Shown here piece by piece: positions 19,672-29,509 of a stretch of DNA of 64,000 nucleotides. The DNA lies in the NCBI GenBank assembly GCA_025656675.1, contig JAHXHN010000003.1:558001-622000 (forward strand), given 5' to 3'. The first letter of the stretch is position 1. Each line of letters starts with the position of its first letter. Origin of the DNA: Candidatus Thiodiazotropha sp. (ex Codakia rugifera) (GTDB lineage: Bacteria > Pseudomonadota > Gammaproteobacteria > Chromatiales > Chromatiaceae). The position numbers and the translations under genes are program-made. The notes beneath the pieces were generated by a model that saw only the letters and a list, made by a program, of their open reading frames with translations, ran no database searches and was not told the origin of the DNA.

Positions 19672-21690
19672 GTGACTATAAGGGATGTCGGGTTAATAGC
19701 AAACATGCAAGAAACTGAACCTGCTCAGATCGACCCGCCAGATTTTGAGAGAAAAATCGAACTTAGCCAAGTAGAACTCTCCTACAAGGGTCTACCCCCC
19801 GCTCTATTGGCAATCATGATGAACGCTACTGTCATCATCATCGCTCAGTGGTCGGTTATTCAACAAGAAATTCTTATTGGCTGGTATTTAGCAGTATTGA
19901 TACTCAGTATCATACGCTACTTAAATTATCGCGAGTATCAAAACCAGGAACCATCAGAAGCTACTGCCCACATCTGGAAATGGCGTGCGATTACCAGTAG
20001 TTTGGTCTCCGGTGTGATTTGGGGCTCAGCGGCTTTTCTACTGGTTCCTCTGCAGCACCAGTTCCATCAAACCATCATTATTGCTGCGCTGATCGGTATG
20101 GCGGCTGGTGGTGTTTTGACTCAGGCCGCCTTACTAAAGGCATCTCTGGGCTTCCTGATGCTGGTTATTATCCCCTTGATAATCCGGTTATTCACACTGG
20201 GTGGTACAGCCAATGTCGGTCTTGGCATCATGACCACCCTTTTTCTTGTCATCATGTGGACAGGTGCACTTCGAATCCACCGCACGATTTATCAATCGCT
20301 TTCGATGAGTGAGCAACAGCAACACTCCCGCATGATCATCGAACATCTGGCCTATCATGACTCCCTCACCAATTTACCGAATCGCCGTCTACTATACGAA
20401 AGGCTGGACAAAGACATTGCCAGGTCGATCCACCACTCCCATATTGGCGCACTTATTTTCCTCGACCTGGATAACTTTAAAACCCTTAATGATTCATTAG
20501 GCCACCAGCAAGGTGACAAGCTACTCAACCAGCTTGCAACACGACTCGAGTCCTGTCTACGTGAAGAAGATACCCCAACCCGTCTTGGTGGTGATGAATT
20601 TGTGTTGTTACTACCGGAACTCGCGGATGTAGAGCAGCTTGCCACTGAACTGTCTGAAGGAACAGCAAAGCAGGTTCAAGAGGCAATTGCTCAACCATTC
20701 AATCTCGGTACCAGTGAATTTCATATCGCCGCCAGTATTGGCATCGTATTATTCCCTTGTCATGGTGATAATGCTGATGATCTGCTAAAACGCGCTGATT
20801 ATGCTATGTACCAAGCCAAGGCAGCAGGTCGTAATTCAATACGGTTCTATGATCCCGATATGCAAGAGAAAGCCAATTTGCTCATGACCTTGGAGCAAGG
20901 GATTCGAAATGCCCTTAAACAGGGTGAATTGACGCTTCATTACCAACCACTTGTCACCATTCAAGGCGTATTAGTCGGTGCTGAGGCACTGGTACGTTGG
21001 CAGCATCCGGAAAAAGGGTTGATCGATCCCAATCAATTTATTCCGTTGGTAGAACAGAGTGGTCTTGTCAGTCAATTGGGTGAACAAGTCCTTGAGCAAG
21101 CCTGCCTCGATATCACTCAGTTGATCGAAACCGGCTTGATCGATGATTCATTCAGAATTTCAATCAATGTCAGTCCTATGCAGTTCTCATCAAAGGAATT
21201 CGTCAATGAAATGATCGAAAAAGTTACTTCCCAAGGGATTCAACCCAATCGGTTTACCTTGGAAGTCACTGAAAATTCCCTCATTTTGAACCTGAAGGAA
21301 ACTGTCGACAAGGTCCAGCAATTACGCAAGGCCGGATTTTCCCTCGCCATAGATGATTTCGGCACAGGCCAGTCATCTCTTGCCTATATCAAGGAACTAC
21401 CCATTGATGTCATCAAGATAGATAGAATACTGATAAAAGACATCCATACTCAAAAAGCAGATGCAATCATTGTAGAAGGCACCGTCAGTATGGCCCGAAA
21501 TTTAGGCGTGACCGTTGTGGCGGAAGGTGTTGATACTCAGGAGACACTTGAGAAACTCGATGACTTTGGATGCCATATCATCCAGGGCTTTTTAGTTGCA
21601 GAGCCAATGGCGTTTGAATTATTTAAAGACTATCTTCAACAGTATAACAAGCGGGATGGTACTGAAAATCCAATCCCACCCCCCTTGTGA
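19672..21690 (+). CDS. Membrane-bound GGDEF-EAL protein
   Basis: Likely makes and/or breaks cyclic di-GMP. Seen: 672 residues with about six hydrophobic segments between residues 45 and 205 (a MASE-like sensor). The GGDEF domain has the intact motif RLGGDEF (306-310) and the EAL domain has EAL at 438-440, with ENSL, DDFGTGQSSL and AEGVDTQ all preserved. Both domains therefore look catalytically capable. The start is GTG at 19672; an ATG at 19705 is an alternative, and neither has a strong ribosome-binding site. It may adjust motility through the flagellar genes in this window, but that is inference. The sensor ligand is unknown. Confidence 0.92.
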   Translation: MTIRDVGLIANMQETEPAQIDPPDFERKIELSQVELSYKGLPPALLAIMMNATVIIIAQWSVIQQEILIGWYLAVLILSIIRYLNYREYQNQEPSEATAHIWKWRAITSSLVSGVIWGSAAFLLVPLQHQFHQTIIIAALIGMAAGGVLTQAALLKASLGFLMLVIIPLIIRLFTLGGTANVGLGIMTTLFLVIMWTGALRIHRTIYQSLSMSEQQQHSRMIIEHLAYHDSLTNLPNRRLLYERLDKDIARSIHHSHIGALIFLDLDNFKTLNDSLGHQQGDKLLNQLATRLESCLREEDTPTRLGGDEFVLLLPELADVEQLATELSEGTAKQVQEAIAQPFNLGTSEFHIAASIGIVLFPCHGDNADDLLKRADYAMYQAKAAGRNSIRFYDPDMQEKANLLMTLEQGIRNALKQGELTLHYQPLVTIQGVLVGAEALVRWQHPEKGLIDPNQFIPLVEQSGLVSQLGEQVLEQACLDITQLIETGLIDDSFRISINVSPMQFSSKEFVNEMIEKVTSQGIQPNRFTLEVTENSLILNLKETVDKVQQLRKAGFSLAIDDFGTGQSSLAYIKELPIDVIKIDRILIKDIHTQKADAIIVEGTVSMARNLGVTVVAEGVDTQETLEKLDDFGCHIIQGFLVAEPMAFELFKDYLQQYNKRDGTENPIPPPL

Positions 21691-21857
21691 ACACGCTAAA
21701 TCGCATACCTCACTATGCGGCAAACTTTCATCCACCCAGGAGGGCTGGGTAATCCTGGCAATGCCCTGGATCCAGGGCTTGCCAGGTTAATATAAAGGCA
21801 ATGTTTGTTTCCGGGTGAAAATGACCTCGTCGATTTTACAATCAATACGCAATGGTG

Positions 21858-22640
21858 TCAGGCTTTATAGATAGGTTGGGCACCAAACTGCTCGTGGAGC
21901 ATATTACTGACTTGAGGTGTTATTCCGGTAGCCTGCGCCAGTTTGTGCAGATACTGCGCTTCAGCATTGCTATCCAGATCGATAGCCATCAGTGAAAGTG
22001 CATAGACCTGTTGTTCCATCCCTTGAGGAATAGCATGCACAAAGCTGTCCAGATCCAGAGGCTGTGCAAGTTCATTGCGTACGAAATTGAGCTCATCCTG
22101 AGTGACCTCACCCAGTTTACTGACGATCTTCTGTTGCTCTTCCCGGTCAACCTGACCATCGGCTTTAGCGGCATTGATCATTGCCCGAATCAGTAGCGTG
22201 GCTTGATCGGTCGCCTGCTGGTATTGCATTCCTTGAGGCAGATGATCACTGGACTTGAAGCTGGCTCTGGGTGAACCACCGCGCTGTCCTCCAAATTGAG
22301 ACATGGCGGCCCCAATCAGCCCCCCCAATCCAGCGCCGCCTGCACCACCACCCATCAGGCCGCCAAGAATATCAGCGATATTCCCACCACCTGTCTGACG
22401 CTGTCCACTGGACTGGTTACCACCTCCAAATATATCACCGATGCCACCACCGCCACTCTGGGAACCTCCTCCACCCAGCATGCTACCCAGGATATTACCG
22501 AGTCCCCCACCACCTGAGGATTGTCCACCACCTGTCATAGCGCCGATTACCGAACCCAGAATATTTGAACCCGAACCTCGTGATAATGCGCCGCTATTTA
22601 AAATACTGCCCAAGATTTTAATTGCATCGATGTTAGCCAT
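21858..22640 (-). CDS. DUF533/TerB-fold protein with a glycine-rich front half
   Basis: 260 residues from the ATG at 22640, preceded by GGAAC; a longer frame exists but its extra 20 residues look non-native. The C-terminal half (about 145-255) is the YebE/DUF533 TerB-like helical domain: LIRAMINAAKADGQVDREEQ is the hallmark acidic TerB segment. The N-terminal half is a low-complexity stretch of Gly, Ser and Gln in which short units such as GLGNILGSMLGG, GIGDIFGGG and NIADILGGLMGG recur. TerB-like domains often bind metal or sit at the inner membrane, but the role of DUF533 proteins is not known. It converges on the GGDEF-EAL gene. Confidence 0.85.
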   Translation of the reverse strand: MANIDAIKILGSILNSGALSRGSGSNILGSVIGAMTGGGQSSGGGGLGNILGSMLGGGGSQSGGGGIGDIFGGGNQSSGQRQTGGGNIADILGGLMGGGAGGAGLGGLIGAAMSQFGGQRGGSPRASFKSSDHLPQGMQYQQATDQATLLIRAMINAAKADGQVDREEQQKIVSKLGEVTQDELNFVRNELAQPLDLDSFVHAIPQGMEQQVYALSLMAIDLDSNAEAQYLHKLAQATGITPQVSNMLHEQFGAQPIYKA

Positions 22641-22896
22641 GTTTTCGTTCCAATTAGTTGGTACTGAATTAAGACAATCCGCTTCGTCAAACTGTAACAT
22701 ACACTATAGCAGTTGCTTGAGCCCCACTATGTCAATAAATATTAACATTTATAGAGAACATCCATAGAAAATCAAATGCCGATATGATGGCTATCAGCAG
22801 CTTGGGTTTTCATGTTCAAAAAAGACATGGACAGGCACGATAGCAATCAATACTTCCATCCATGGGCTGTTTCTGATAGGAATAGCGTTATCTTGA

Positions 22897-24009
22897 GTGA
22901 ATCATCAAATCATGGAAATCATGCCTGATATCTTTAGTTGGTTATCACGTGATGCTGCAGATATAGTCAGTCGACTCGGCTTTATTGATTATATGGTGTT
23001 GGCAATCAATATCCTGTTGATGGTATTTGCCCGGCGTATTTTGAATCTCATCTATCACGATAAAGTCAGTGATAGCCGGCGCCTGAACCGGGTGTATGCC
23101 TTCAGGGCGCTGAACTTATTGATCATACTTTCCTTTGGATACTACCATCTGTACCTCCCCATGAGCGACCGCGGTGTGGGATTGAAGCTGGTTTCCGTGT
23201 TTGTCGTTATCTATCTGGGTTATTTGTTCGCACATATCATCGGCTATCTGGCAAGGCAGAGATTCGGCAAGACCAGGGAGGTAAATGGCGTAAAAAAGAG
23301 TGTGGAAACATACAATAGTCGCCTACTTGGTTTGTTGTCTGGTATTTTTATTTTTATCATAGTACTGATTTCCATCGTGCAGATACTTGGCTTTAGCGGA
23401 TTGCTTGAAGCAGGCGGTGTGATTGGCTTTATCGGGGTGTTTCTTGCCTTAACCCAAAATGCCTGGGCACCGGATATATTCAGTGGACTGATCATTCTCA
23501 ACAGCGGCATGGTTGAAGAGGGGGACGTTGTGGAGATCGCAGAAAGTACCCCCTATCTGGGTATGGTCTATAAGACAAAAATGTTCCATACAGAGATTCT
23601 GAATATCGTAAACAATCATCGTATTATGCTGAAAAACTCCAAGCTTAGAGAGTACACGATTCATAATCTATCCAAGTTTGCATCTGCAAAAGGCTTAAGG
23701 GAGAAGCTGCATTTTAAGATTGGCTACGATGTAGATGCCGGTAAAGTACGGGCAATGTTTGGTGAAGCCTTTAATGTGGCAAAGGATGATACCTCTAGCA
23801 GTATAGAGTCGCAGTATAATCTTGAAGTGGGCGTTTGCGATACGGGTGACCATGCAATTGAATGGACGATATATTATTACACCAAGGATGTAAAAAATCT
23901 GATTAAAACCCGTCAATATTTCCGTGAACTAATATGGATCACCGCGCGAAAACATGGCATTAGTCTTGCGACTCCATTGACCCACAATATCGATATGATG
24001 AATCCCTGA
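22897..24009 (+). CDS. MscS-family mechanosensitive channel
   Basis: An inner-membrane channel of the small-conductance type, which releases solutes under hypo-osmotic shock. Seen: 370 residues from a GTG at 22897 (ATGs at 22912 and 22921 are alternatives). Four hydrophobic helices precede residue 190; the pore-like helix contains GGVIGFIGVFLALTQNAWAPD. The beta domain follows with SGLIILNSGMVEEGDVVEI, and the C-terminal alpha/beta domain ends near NIDMMNP. The pore helix is less Gly/Ala-rich than in E. coli MscS, so gating properties may differ. It is a single gene between convergent neighbours. Confidence 0.88.
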   Translation: MNHQIMEIMPDIFSWLSRDAADIVSRLGFIDYMVLAINILLMVFARRILNLIYHDKVSDSRRLNRVYAFRALNLLIILSFGYYHLYLPMSDRGVGLKLVSVFVVIYLGYLFAHIIGYLARQRFGKTREVNGVKKSVETYNSRLLGLLSGIFIFIIVLISIVQILGFSGLLEAGGVIGFIGVFLALTQNAWAPDIFSGLIILNSGMVEEGDVVEIAESTPYLGMVYKTKMFHTEILNIVNNHRIMLKNSKLREYTIHNLSKFASAKGLREKLHFKIGYDVDAGKVRAMFGEAFNVAKDDTSSSIESQYNLEVGVCDTGDHAIEWTIYYYTKDVKNLIKTRQYFRELIWITARKHGISLATPLTHNIDMMNP

Positions 24010-24092
24010 TTATGTTGTCTCCTTTTGTGATGACAACCTATTAAAGCTAATCTTTAAAGAATAGATCCCCCTTTTCATCAGGCGCCTCTTCC

Positions 24093-24974
24093 TCAATCAC
24101 ATGGCTTGACTAGTCGCTCGGAAAGCATGACATCCAAATCTATAAAAACCGGTTGCTGACGACGCCAAGCAGGAAAACCCACAAGACGCTTCCAGGCCTC
24201 ACAATAGATGGACCTTGCCTGGACCGGGCTGCCCGCCTCACGTAGCAGGTCACCCTTGAGCATCAGCTCATTCGGTAAAATCTTGATCATCGACGGCAAC
24301 CGTTGGAACCATTTCAATGCATAACCGGGTCTACCCTGACCGGCTTCTAATTCAATTGCCATACGGATTACTGGCAGAACGGCCATACCGAGTCGGCTGA
24401 TGCTATGTTCAAGTACCCTAACGGCCTCGTCCGATCGACCTATTGCTTCCAGCAACTCTGCCTGTTCGATGAACAAGGTCGCTTGAGGTTTTTCAGTTAT
24501 AGCGATGGACTGAGCATAATCTGCTAGTGCAGCATGAATATTATTTAGGTCACGGTACAGCCGGGCACGCAATAGGAATGCATTTCCATCTTTTGGCTGA
24601 AGGATGAGATAGCGGTCTATCTGGTTTAAGGCCTCATGGTAGAGACCAGTACCACCCTCTTGTTGTCCTCGTTGATGAAGCAGCAGAGCACGATCAAATG
24701 CAATACTGTCTGGATTAGCACTATGTTCTTTAGCACGATCCAAATCGGCGAACGCCCTTTTCCAATCACCATGCTCAGCGAGAATGTGCGCACGATGAAT
24801 ATAGACGAGTGGATCACCCGGTTGTTCAACAATGCGCCGACTCGCTGCCTCTATGCGCTCATGGATACCCGAATGCGCATAGACCAACAGGCTGTTGAGC
24901 ATACCGAGAAAGCAGCTCAGTACAACCTTGAATAAAATCGGCCTTATGCTCAACAATGTTGGCGCCCGAGACAA
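24093..24974 (-). CDS. Exported TPR-repeat protein, function unknown
   Basis: 293 residues from a TTG codon at 24974, placed 25 bases after the stop of the phosphatase-like gene. An N-terminal hydrophobic stretch (FKVVLSCFLGMLNSLLVYAHS) looks like a signal peptide or anchor. The rest is TPR helices: about residues 55-90, 95-130, 130-160 and 165-200 (for example YIHRAHILAEHGDWKRAFAD and AFLLRARLYRDLNNIHAALA). The TTG start is chosen because an ATG at residue 25 would cut the signal peptide. The tight spacing suggests co-expression with the upstream 1170-residue exported phosphatase; a joint role is inference. Confidence 0.8.
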   Translation of the reverse strand: MSRAPTLLSIRPILFKVVLSCFLGMLNSLLVYAHSGIHERIEAASRRIVEQPGDPLVYIHRAHILAEHGDWKRAFADLDRAKEHSANPDSIAFDRALLLHQRGQQEGGTGLYHEALNQIDRYLILQPKDGNAFLLRARLYRDLNNIHAALADYAQSIAITEKPQATLFIEQAELLEAIGRSDEAVRVLEHSISRLGMAVLPVIRMAIELEAGQGRPGYALKWFQRLPSMIKILPNELMLKGDLLREAGSPVQARSIYCEAWKRLVGFPAWRRQQPVFIDLDVMLSERLVKPCD

Positions 24975-24999
24975 TACTCTATGTATTAAAGCGATTAAG

Positions 25000-27900
25000 T
25001 CAGTAGGGTGTATAGGTTAACGACAATTTGGGACGCCTGTCTGCAATGCCATAATCACTGGAACGAATATCCATACCATCGGCAGTTCCCTCTGACTTCA
25101 GTATAAGGCCGTTATTGATACGACTGTCATCTACCCATGACTGAACCAGTGATATCCCAGCTGCATTCAGATTGATGGTATGGGTACCGGTACTTGAGGG
25201 TATCAAGCTGCCCACCCTGGTAACATCGTGATCGATTGCACCATTAATACTGTTCCATGTAACGTTTACTTCGCTCCATGAAGATTGGAAGCCATAGACC
25301 CCGTAAGTACCTGGACTGATATTGAAAACATCCAACTCAATGGATGCATCCTCGACCTGAGCCTCAGCTGGGATTTCGCTGAGATCCCATCGTATCACCC
25401 CACGCAATTCACCATTAGCACCGTCATTCATATCAACCAGAATATCCTGGGAACTGCCATAATTTGAATCTGATTCACCACTGGCGATGTGACTGTCCTC
25501 AGTTCCGGCATAGCCGTTAAGGCCATCCTGAAGCGTTAGTGTTATGGATTGGGGAGGTGGCGGATTGAAACCACCAAGCTTATAGGTCACGCTCATCATA
25601 GGACGATCAGTCACTGTAGCGTAGTTGCTGGAGCGAAATACCACAGCATCGTTACTGCCGTGATCCACGATCATGAATCCATGGTTAGCCAAACTGCCAT
25701 CCACCCAAGCCTGTACCCGATCGACACCATTCTGATTCAGCCCCAGTGTATAGCTCCCTTTGGCTGCAGGTGCCAGCACACCGAGCAGTGTGGTGTCACG
25801 CAAACTGTCACCATTGATGCTGTTCCAAGTCAAATCACTCCCCTCGCTCCAGGCTCCAGTCATGGTATACAAGCCATATACACCTTGAGTCGCATTGGTA
25901 ATCTGTAATGTAATGCTTACGCTCTCTATCCTTGCGTCGAGGGGGATCCCACTTAAATCCCATTGGATTAGGGAATATTCTGTGCCTTTCTTTTTATGCC
26001 AACCATCAGTGACGATATTCTTACCATTGTATTTTCTGTCAGGTTTGAGACTGGCGATATAACCATCTTGTGCACCGGTGTAGTTATTCAATCCATTGCG
26101 CAGGTTGAGTGTCTGTTGTTGTGACTGGCTGCCCTCGGTAGTCGCATAAGCGCTACCGGACCAGCCGGATACACCGACAGAGTTGACGGCTGCAACACGA
26201 TAATCATAACGAGTCGAAGATGTGAGTCCACAATCACTGTAACTCACGACATCTGCAGCAAGAATAGCTACATTGCTCCAGGCACCGCTACCAATGGCAC
26301 GCTGTATTTCAAAACCAGTCTCGTTGTCAGCATTATCTATCCAAGCAATATCGATACAGACATCACTGACTGTTACAGCACGCAGGTTTGTTGGTATTGC
26401 CGGGATCACTTCCGGTACATCATCGGTAGTGGCCTGGCTCACATTGGAGTAGCCAGAACTCCCGGCACCATTGTCAGCCTTGACCCGATAGTAATAGGTT
26501 GTTGCCGCATTAAGATTGGGGTCGGTATAACCGCTGGTATTGGCATTGAGGGTCGCTGCGCTGGTCCATGCAGCTGCATCCAGAGAGCGTTCAATCACAT
26601 ACTGTGTCTCGTTATCAGCGTTGTCGCTCCAGCTCAGGTTGATGCTATCCGAATCTGCTGTTGTAGCTGTAAGGTTGCTGGGCGCAAGCGGAACAAGCGT
26701 AGTCGTCTGTTCGTAGCGAATCTCCAATAGTGCTGAATTTCCACCCTCTCGGGAGGTGATATCAACACCATCGCTGGTACCTGTGCTGATCAGCACCAGT
26801 CCGTTGTTGACGCCTCCATCAACCCACTCCTGTACTGCCTGAATGCCGGTACTGTCCAGAGCCACCAAATGGCTACCGATAGCTACCGGGGAGAAACTGC
26901 CAATACGGCTACCCAGTGTAATGGCATCGCTCCATTCAGCATCGGCCTCTGTCCAGCGGCTGTTAACGGTATAAAGATCGTAACTGCCTGAAGAGGGATT
27001 GACCACGTCAAAACGCACAGCGGCACGAATCACGCTGGCACCTGCATCCAGTCCGGTGGGCGTCCACCGAAACAAGGCACGCAGCTCCTCACCGGCATCC
27101 GCACCGTCAGCATTGACGGTTGTACCGTCATTTCGGGTTCCACCACTGCCCACGTAAACATCAGCGTCGGCACTAAAAGTTGTATCGACATAGTTGGGTG
27201 GAGGAATGCTTGAATCCTTGCTGATTGTGAACTCATCAAAGATCGCACCTGTATGGGTTACAAAGCGAGCATCCAGACGATCCCCTGTCACATCCAGAAC
27301 CATTGAACCCAGCATGGCATTCGAAGCAATCATGACCGGGTGACGTCCTCTCATACTGCTGATCTTGCCCGATGAACCTGCAACAACATACACAGCTCCC
27401 AGGTTGCCGCCGGAGCCCTTGGTATATGCACCATCACCGCTTACCTGACCATTGCCACCATCCACCAGGTGGCTGCTATTGAAACTGCCAGAATTCCCAT
27501 AATGGCTGTCGATCAGATAAGAGCGCTCATAGGAATGACTGTGGCCTGAGAGCACCAGATCAACACCATACTGCTCCAACAGTGGATTGAAATTTTGCCG
27601 CATATCGATCAACCCACCTTCGCTATCGGAATCATGAGAGCCCTTCGTGTAGGGGGGATGATGCCAGAATGCGATTGTCCAGGGTTGAGTATTGGCTGCT
27701 AGATCCATTTCCAGCCAGTTGAACATCGCCCCGGAAGTAGAACGGCTGGTTTCATAAGAATCAAGGCAGACAAAGTGGATATTGGCATAATCAAATGAAT
27801 AGTAGGCCTCGGTGCCTGAAGGGACGCCACCGGCTTCACCACGGGTAGGCAGATCGAAAATATCATAATAGGGGCCTGACTGGCTGGCAGAATCAGCACT

Positions 27901-28512
27901 GTGACCATCATGGTTGCCAAGGGTGGACCAGAGAACGGTCTTTTTCAGCATCTCCGGGTAAGTGTTAAATACCGCAGCTTGATATTCACTATCGGTGCCA
28001 TTGTTATAAGCATTATCGCCCAGCATCAACCAGATATCTGTGTGATCGCTATTGGGTAAACTTTTATAGGCGTCGCGTACTGCCCGGGCATTGCTGTTGG
28101 CTGTACCTGAGTCGCCGATGGCCCAAATACGGATGGGTTGCTCAGTACCCACCTCAGGTGCTGTCATAAAGCTATTACTGCTATCCCCGATCTGAATGTT
28201 CCCAGCCTGCACCTGATAGTAATAGCGGGTATTGGGCGTCAGCCCGGGAAGGATGACACTATGCTCAGTCCGGGTGCCTGAAACAGAGGCAACCTGGTCC
28301 AGATTTTCAGCAGTGGTACCGTAGACGACACGGGATAGGGAGTTTACGTCAGAGCGCCAGCGTACAGTTACCCTGTCAGTTGACCCCATCTGCAAATAGG
28401 GACCGCGAATGACAGAATCTGCCTGTGCGGGGATGACAAAAGTGCCTACCATGGCAATAACTGCAAAGAACACGATATTCCGAAGATGATATTTCATGGC
28501 ACGATATTGCAT
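25000..28512 (-). CDS. Large exported purple-acid-phosphatase-like protein with Fn3 and DNRLRE-type repeats
   Basis: About 1170 residues from the ATG at 28512, which has GAGG nine bases upstream (an ATG at 28527 lacks one). In order: a signal peptide ending near PAQA; a purple-acid-phosphatase N-terminal Fn3-like domain (about 35-120); and a metallophosphoesterase domain (about 125-390) with the metal motifs GDSGTAN, LGDNAY, GNHDGH, FWHHPPYTKG and GHSHSYERS. Then come a DNRLRE/galactose-binding-like module (about 445-600), two Fn3 domains (about 608-795) and two more DNRLRE-like modules (about 800-960 and 975-1170). The three modules share VQ(E/A/S)WVD(G/D). Likely a secreted or surface phosphatase or phosphodiesterase; substrate unknown. 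A TPR gene follows within 25 bases. Confidence 0.88.
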   Translation of the reverse strand: MQYRAMKYHLRNIVFFAVIAMVGTFVIPAQADSVIRGPYLQMGSTDRVTVRWRSDVNSLSRVVYGTTAENLDQVASVSGTRTEHSVILPGLTPNTRYYYQVQAGNIQIGDSSNSFMTAPEVGTEQPIRIWAIGDSGTANSNARAVRDAYKSLPNSDHTDIWLMLGDNAYNNGTDSEYQAAVFNTYPEMLKKTVLWSTLGNHDGHSADSASQSGPYYDIFDLPTRGEAGGVPSGTEAYYSFDYANIHFVCLDSYETSRSTSGAMFNWLEMDLAANTQPWTIAFWHHPPYTKGSHDSDSEGGLIDMRQNFNPLLEQYGVDLVLSGHSHSYERSYLIDSHYGNSGSFNSSHLVDGGNGQVSGDGAYTKGSGGNLGAVYVVAGSSGKISSMRGRHPVMIASNAMLGSMVLDVTGDRLDARFVTHTGAIFDEFTISKDSSIPPPNYVDTTFSADADVYVGSGGTRNDGTTVNADGADAGEELRALFRWTPTGLDAGASVIRAAVRFDVVNPSSGSYDLYTVNSRWTEADAEWSDAITLGSRIGSFSPVAIGSHLVALDSTGIQAVQEWVDGGVNNGLVLISTGTSDGVDITSREGGNSALLEIRYEQTTTLVPLAPSNLTATTADSDSINLSWSDNADNETQYVIERSLDAAAWTSAATLNANTSGYTDPNLNAATTYYYRVKADNGAGSSGYSNVSQATTDDVPEVIPAIPTNLRAVTVSDVCIDIAWIDNADNETGFEIQRAIGSGAWSNVAILAADVVSYSDCGLTSSTRYDYRVAAVNSVGVSGWSGSAYATTEGSQSQQQTLNLRNGLNNYTGAQDGYIASLKPDRKYNGKNIVTDGWHKKKGTEYSLIQWDLSGIPLDARIESVSITLQITNATQGVYGLYTMTGAWSEGSDLTWNSINGDSLRDTTLLGVLAPAAKGSYTLGLNQNGVDRVQAWVDGSLANHGFMIVDHGSNDAVVFRSSNYATVTDRPMMSVTYKLGGFNPPPPQSITLTLQDGLNGYAGTEDSHIASGESDSNYGSSQDILVDMNDGANGELRGVIRWDLSEIPAEAQVEDASIELDVFNISPGTYGVYGFQSSWSEVNVTWNSINGAIDHDVTRVGSLIPSSTGTHTINLNAAGISLVQSWVDDSRINNGLILKSEGTADGMDIRSSDYGIADRRPKLSLTYTPY

Positions 28513-28744
28513 CACTGAAAACCTCATTCGTTGACACTTGTAACGATTTAGCGTTTAAGTCTATGCAATGATAAAAATCAGGGTTCTGAAACAGGTCACC
28601 TTTTACTTATTAATATTTCTGTTTTTACAGTTCAGTTGCAAAATCAGGAACCGGTTCTCCCTCGCTTTATGGCACCACCTGAGAAAATGGGCAGCTTTAT
28701 TCTATGAATAAAGATTGTATTCTCCCATTATTATTACAAATACG

Positions 28745-29374
28745 ATGCCTGCCGATCAGATTGACAGTTATATTGCTGATCTCTTTTTACTCGCTGTTGT
28801 GCCCTGCACCACCATGGTATTTGCAATCGCACCGGTCGTCGGATTGCTGTTGGGTCTTTCCGCCATTACTGTTCCCTGGGATACACTGATCCTTTCAGTC
28901 GTACTGTACATAGTGACCCCTGTAGTTATTGCCCAGTTATGACGATACTGGTTACTAAAATCAGGGGATACCACTTCATTTCAGCGCACACTTGCTCAAT
29001 TTGGTCCTATCTCCCTGACAGCATTGCTTGCAACTCTGGTTTTACTGTTCGGCTTTCAGGGTGATCATATCCTGTTACAGCCATTAATTACTGTCCTTCT
29101 TGCTTTTCCGAAACTGATTCAAGTCTATTTCAACTCGGCCCTGGCCTACTGGCTCAATCGCACATTTGGTGTTGCTCATTGTGTAGCAGGACCTTCGGCA
29201 TTAGTCGGAGCAAGTAATTTTATAAACTTGCTGTAGCAACTGCTATTGTTTGGTTTCGAATCAGGAGCCGCACTTGCAATCGTGGTTGGTGTTTTGATTG
29301 AAGTACCGGTGATGTTTTCAATCGTAAAGATCGTCAATAACACTAGAGATGAGCAAGAATCAGGCTTACCCTAA
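28745..29374 (+). pseudogene. ACR3-type arsenite efflux carrier, truncated and with two stop codons
   Basis: One frame reads through as the C-terminal half of an ACR3-family carrier: PADQIDSYIADLFLLAVVPC, then APVVGLLLGLSAITVPWDTL, FNSALAYWLNRTFGVAHCVA, GPSALVGASNF, and the closing ALAIVVGVLIEVPVM before a TAA at 29372. The frame is interrupted by TGA at 28940-28942 and TAG at 29234-29236. The first third of the protein is absent. In addition the family segment between the two MVF tripeptides is missing: TTMVF runs straight into AIAPVVG. The gene is dead by three independent lesions. No arsR or arsC is nearby. Family assignment is from memory of ACR3 sequences. Confidence 0.85.
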
Positions 29375-29509
29375 AAACAGGGTCATATAGTTAATAAATC
29401 TCATTTCCTCAATTCATTGTAAATCAAATCTTGTCATAACATGGACAGTAACTCATGAGTAAATTAACTCATTCATGCCATATGCATTGATTAAAGTGGT
29501 ATGTTAGTA

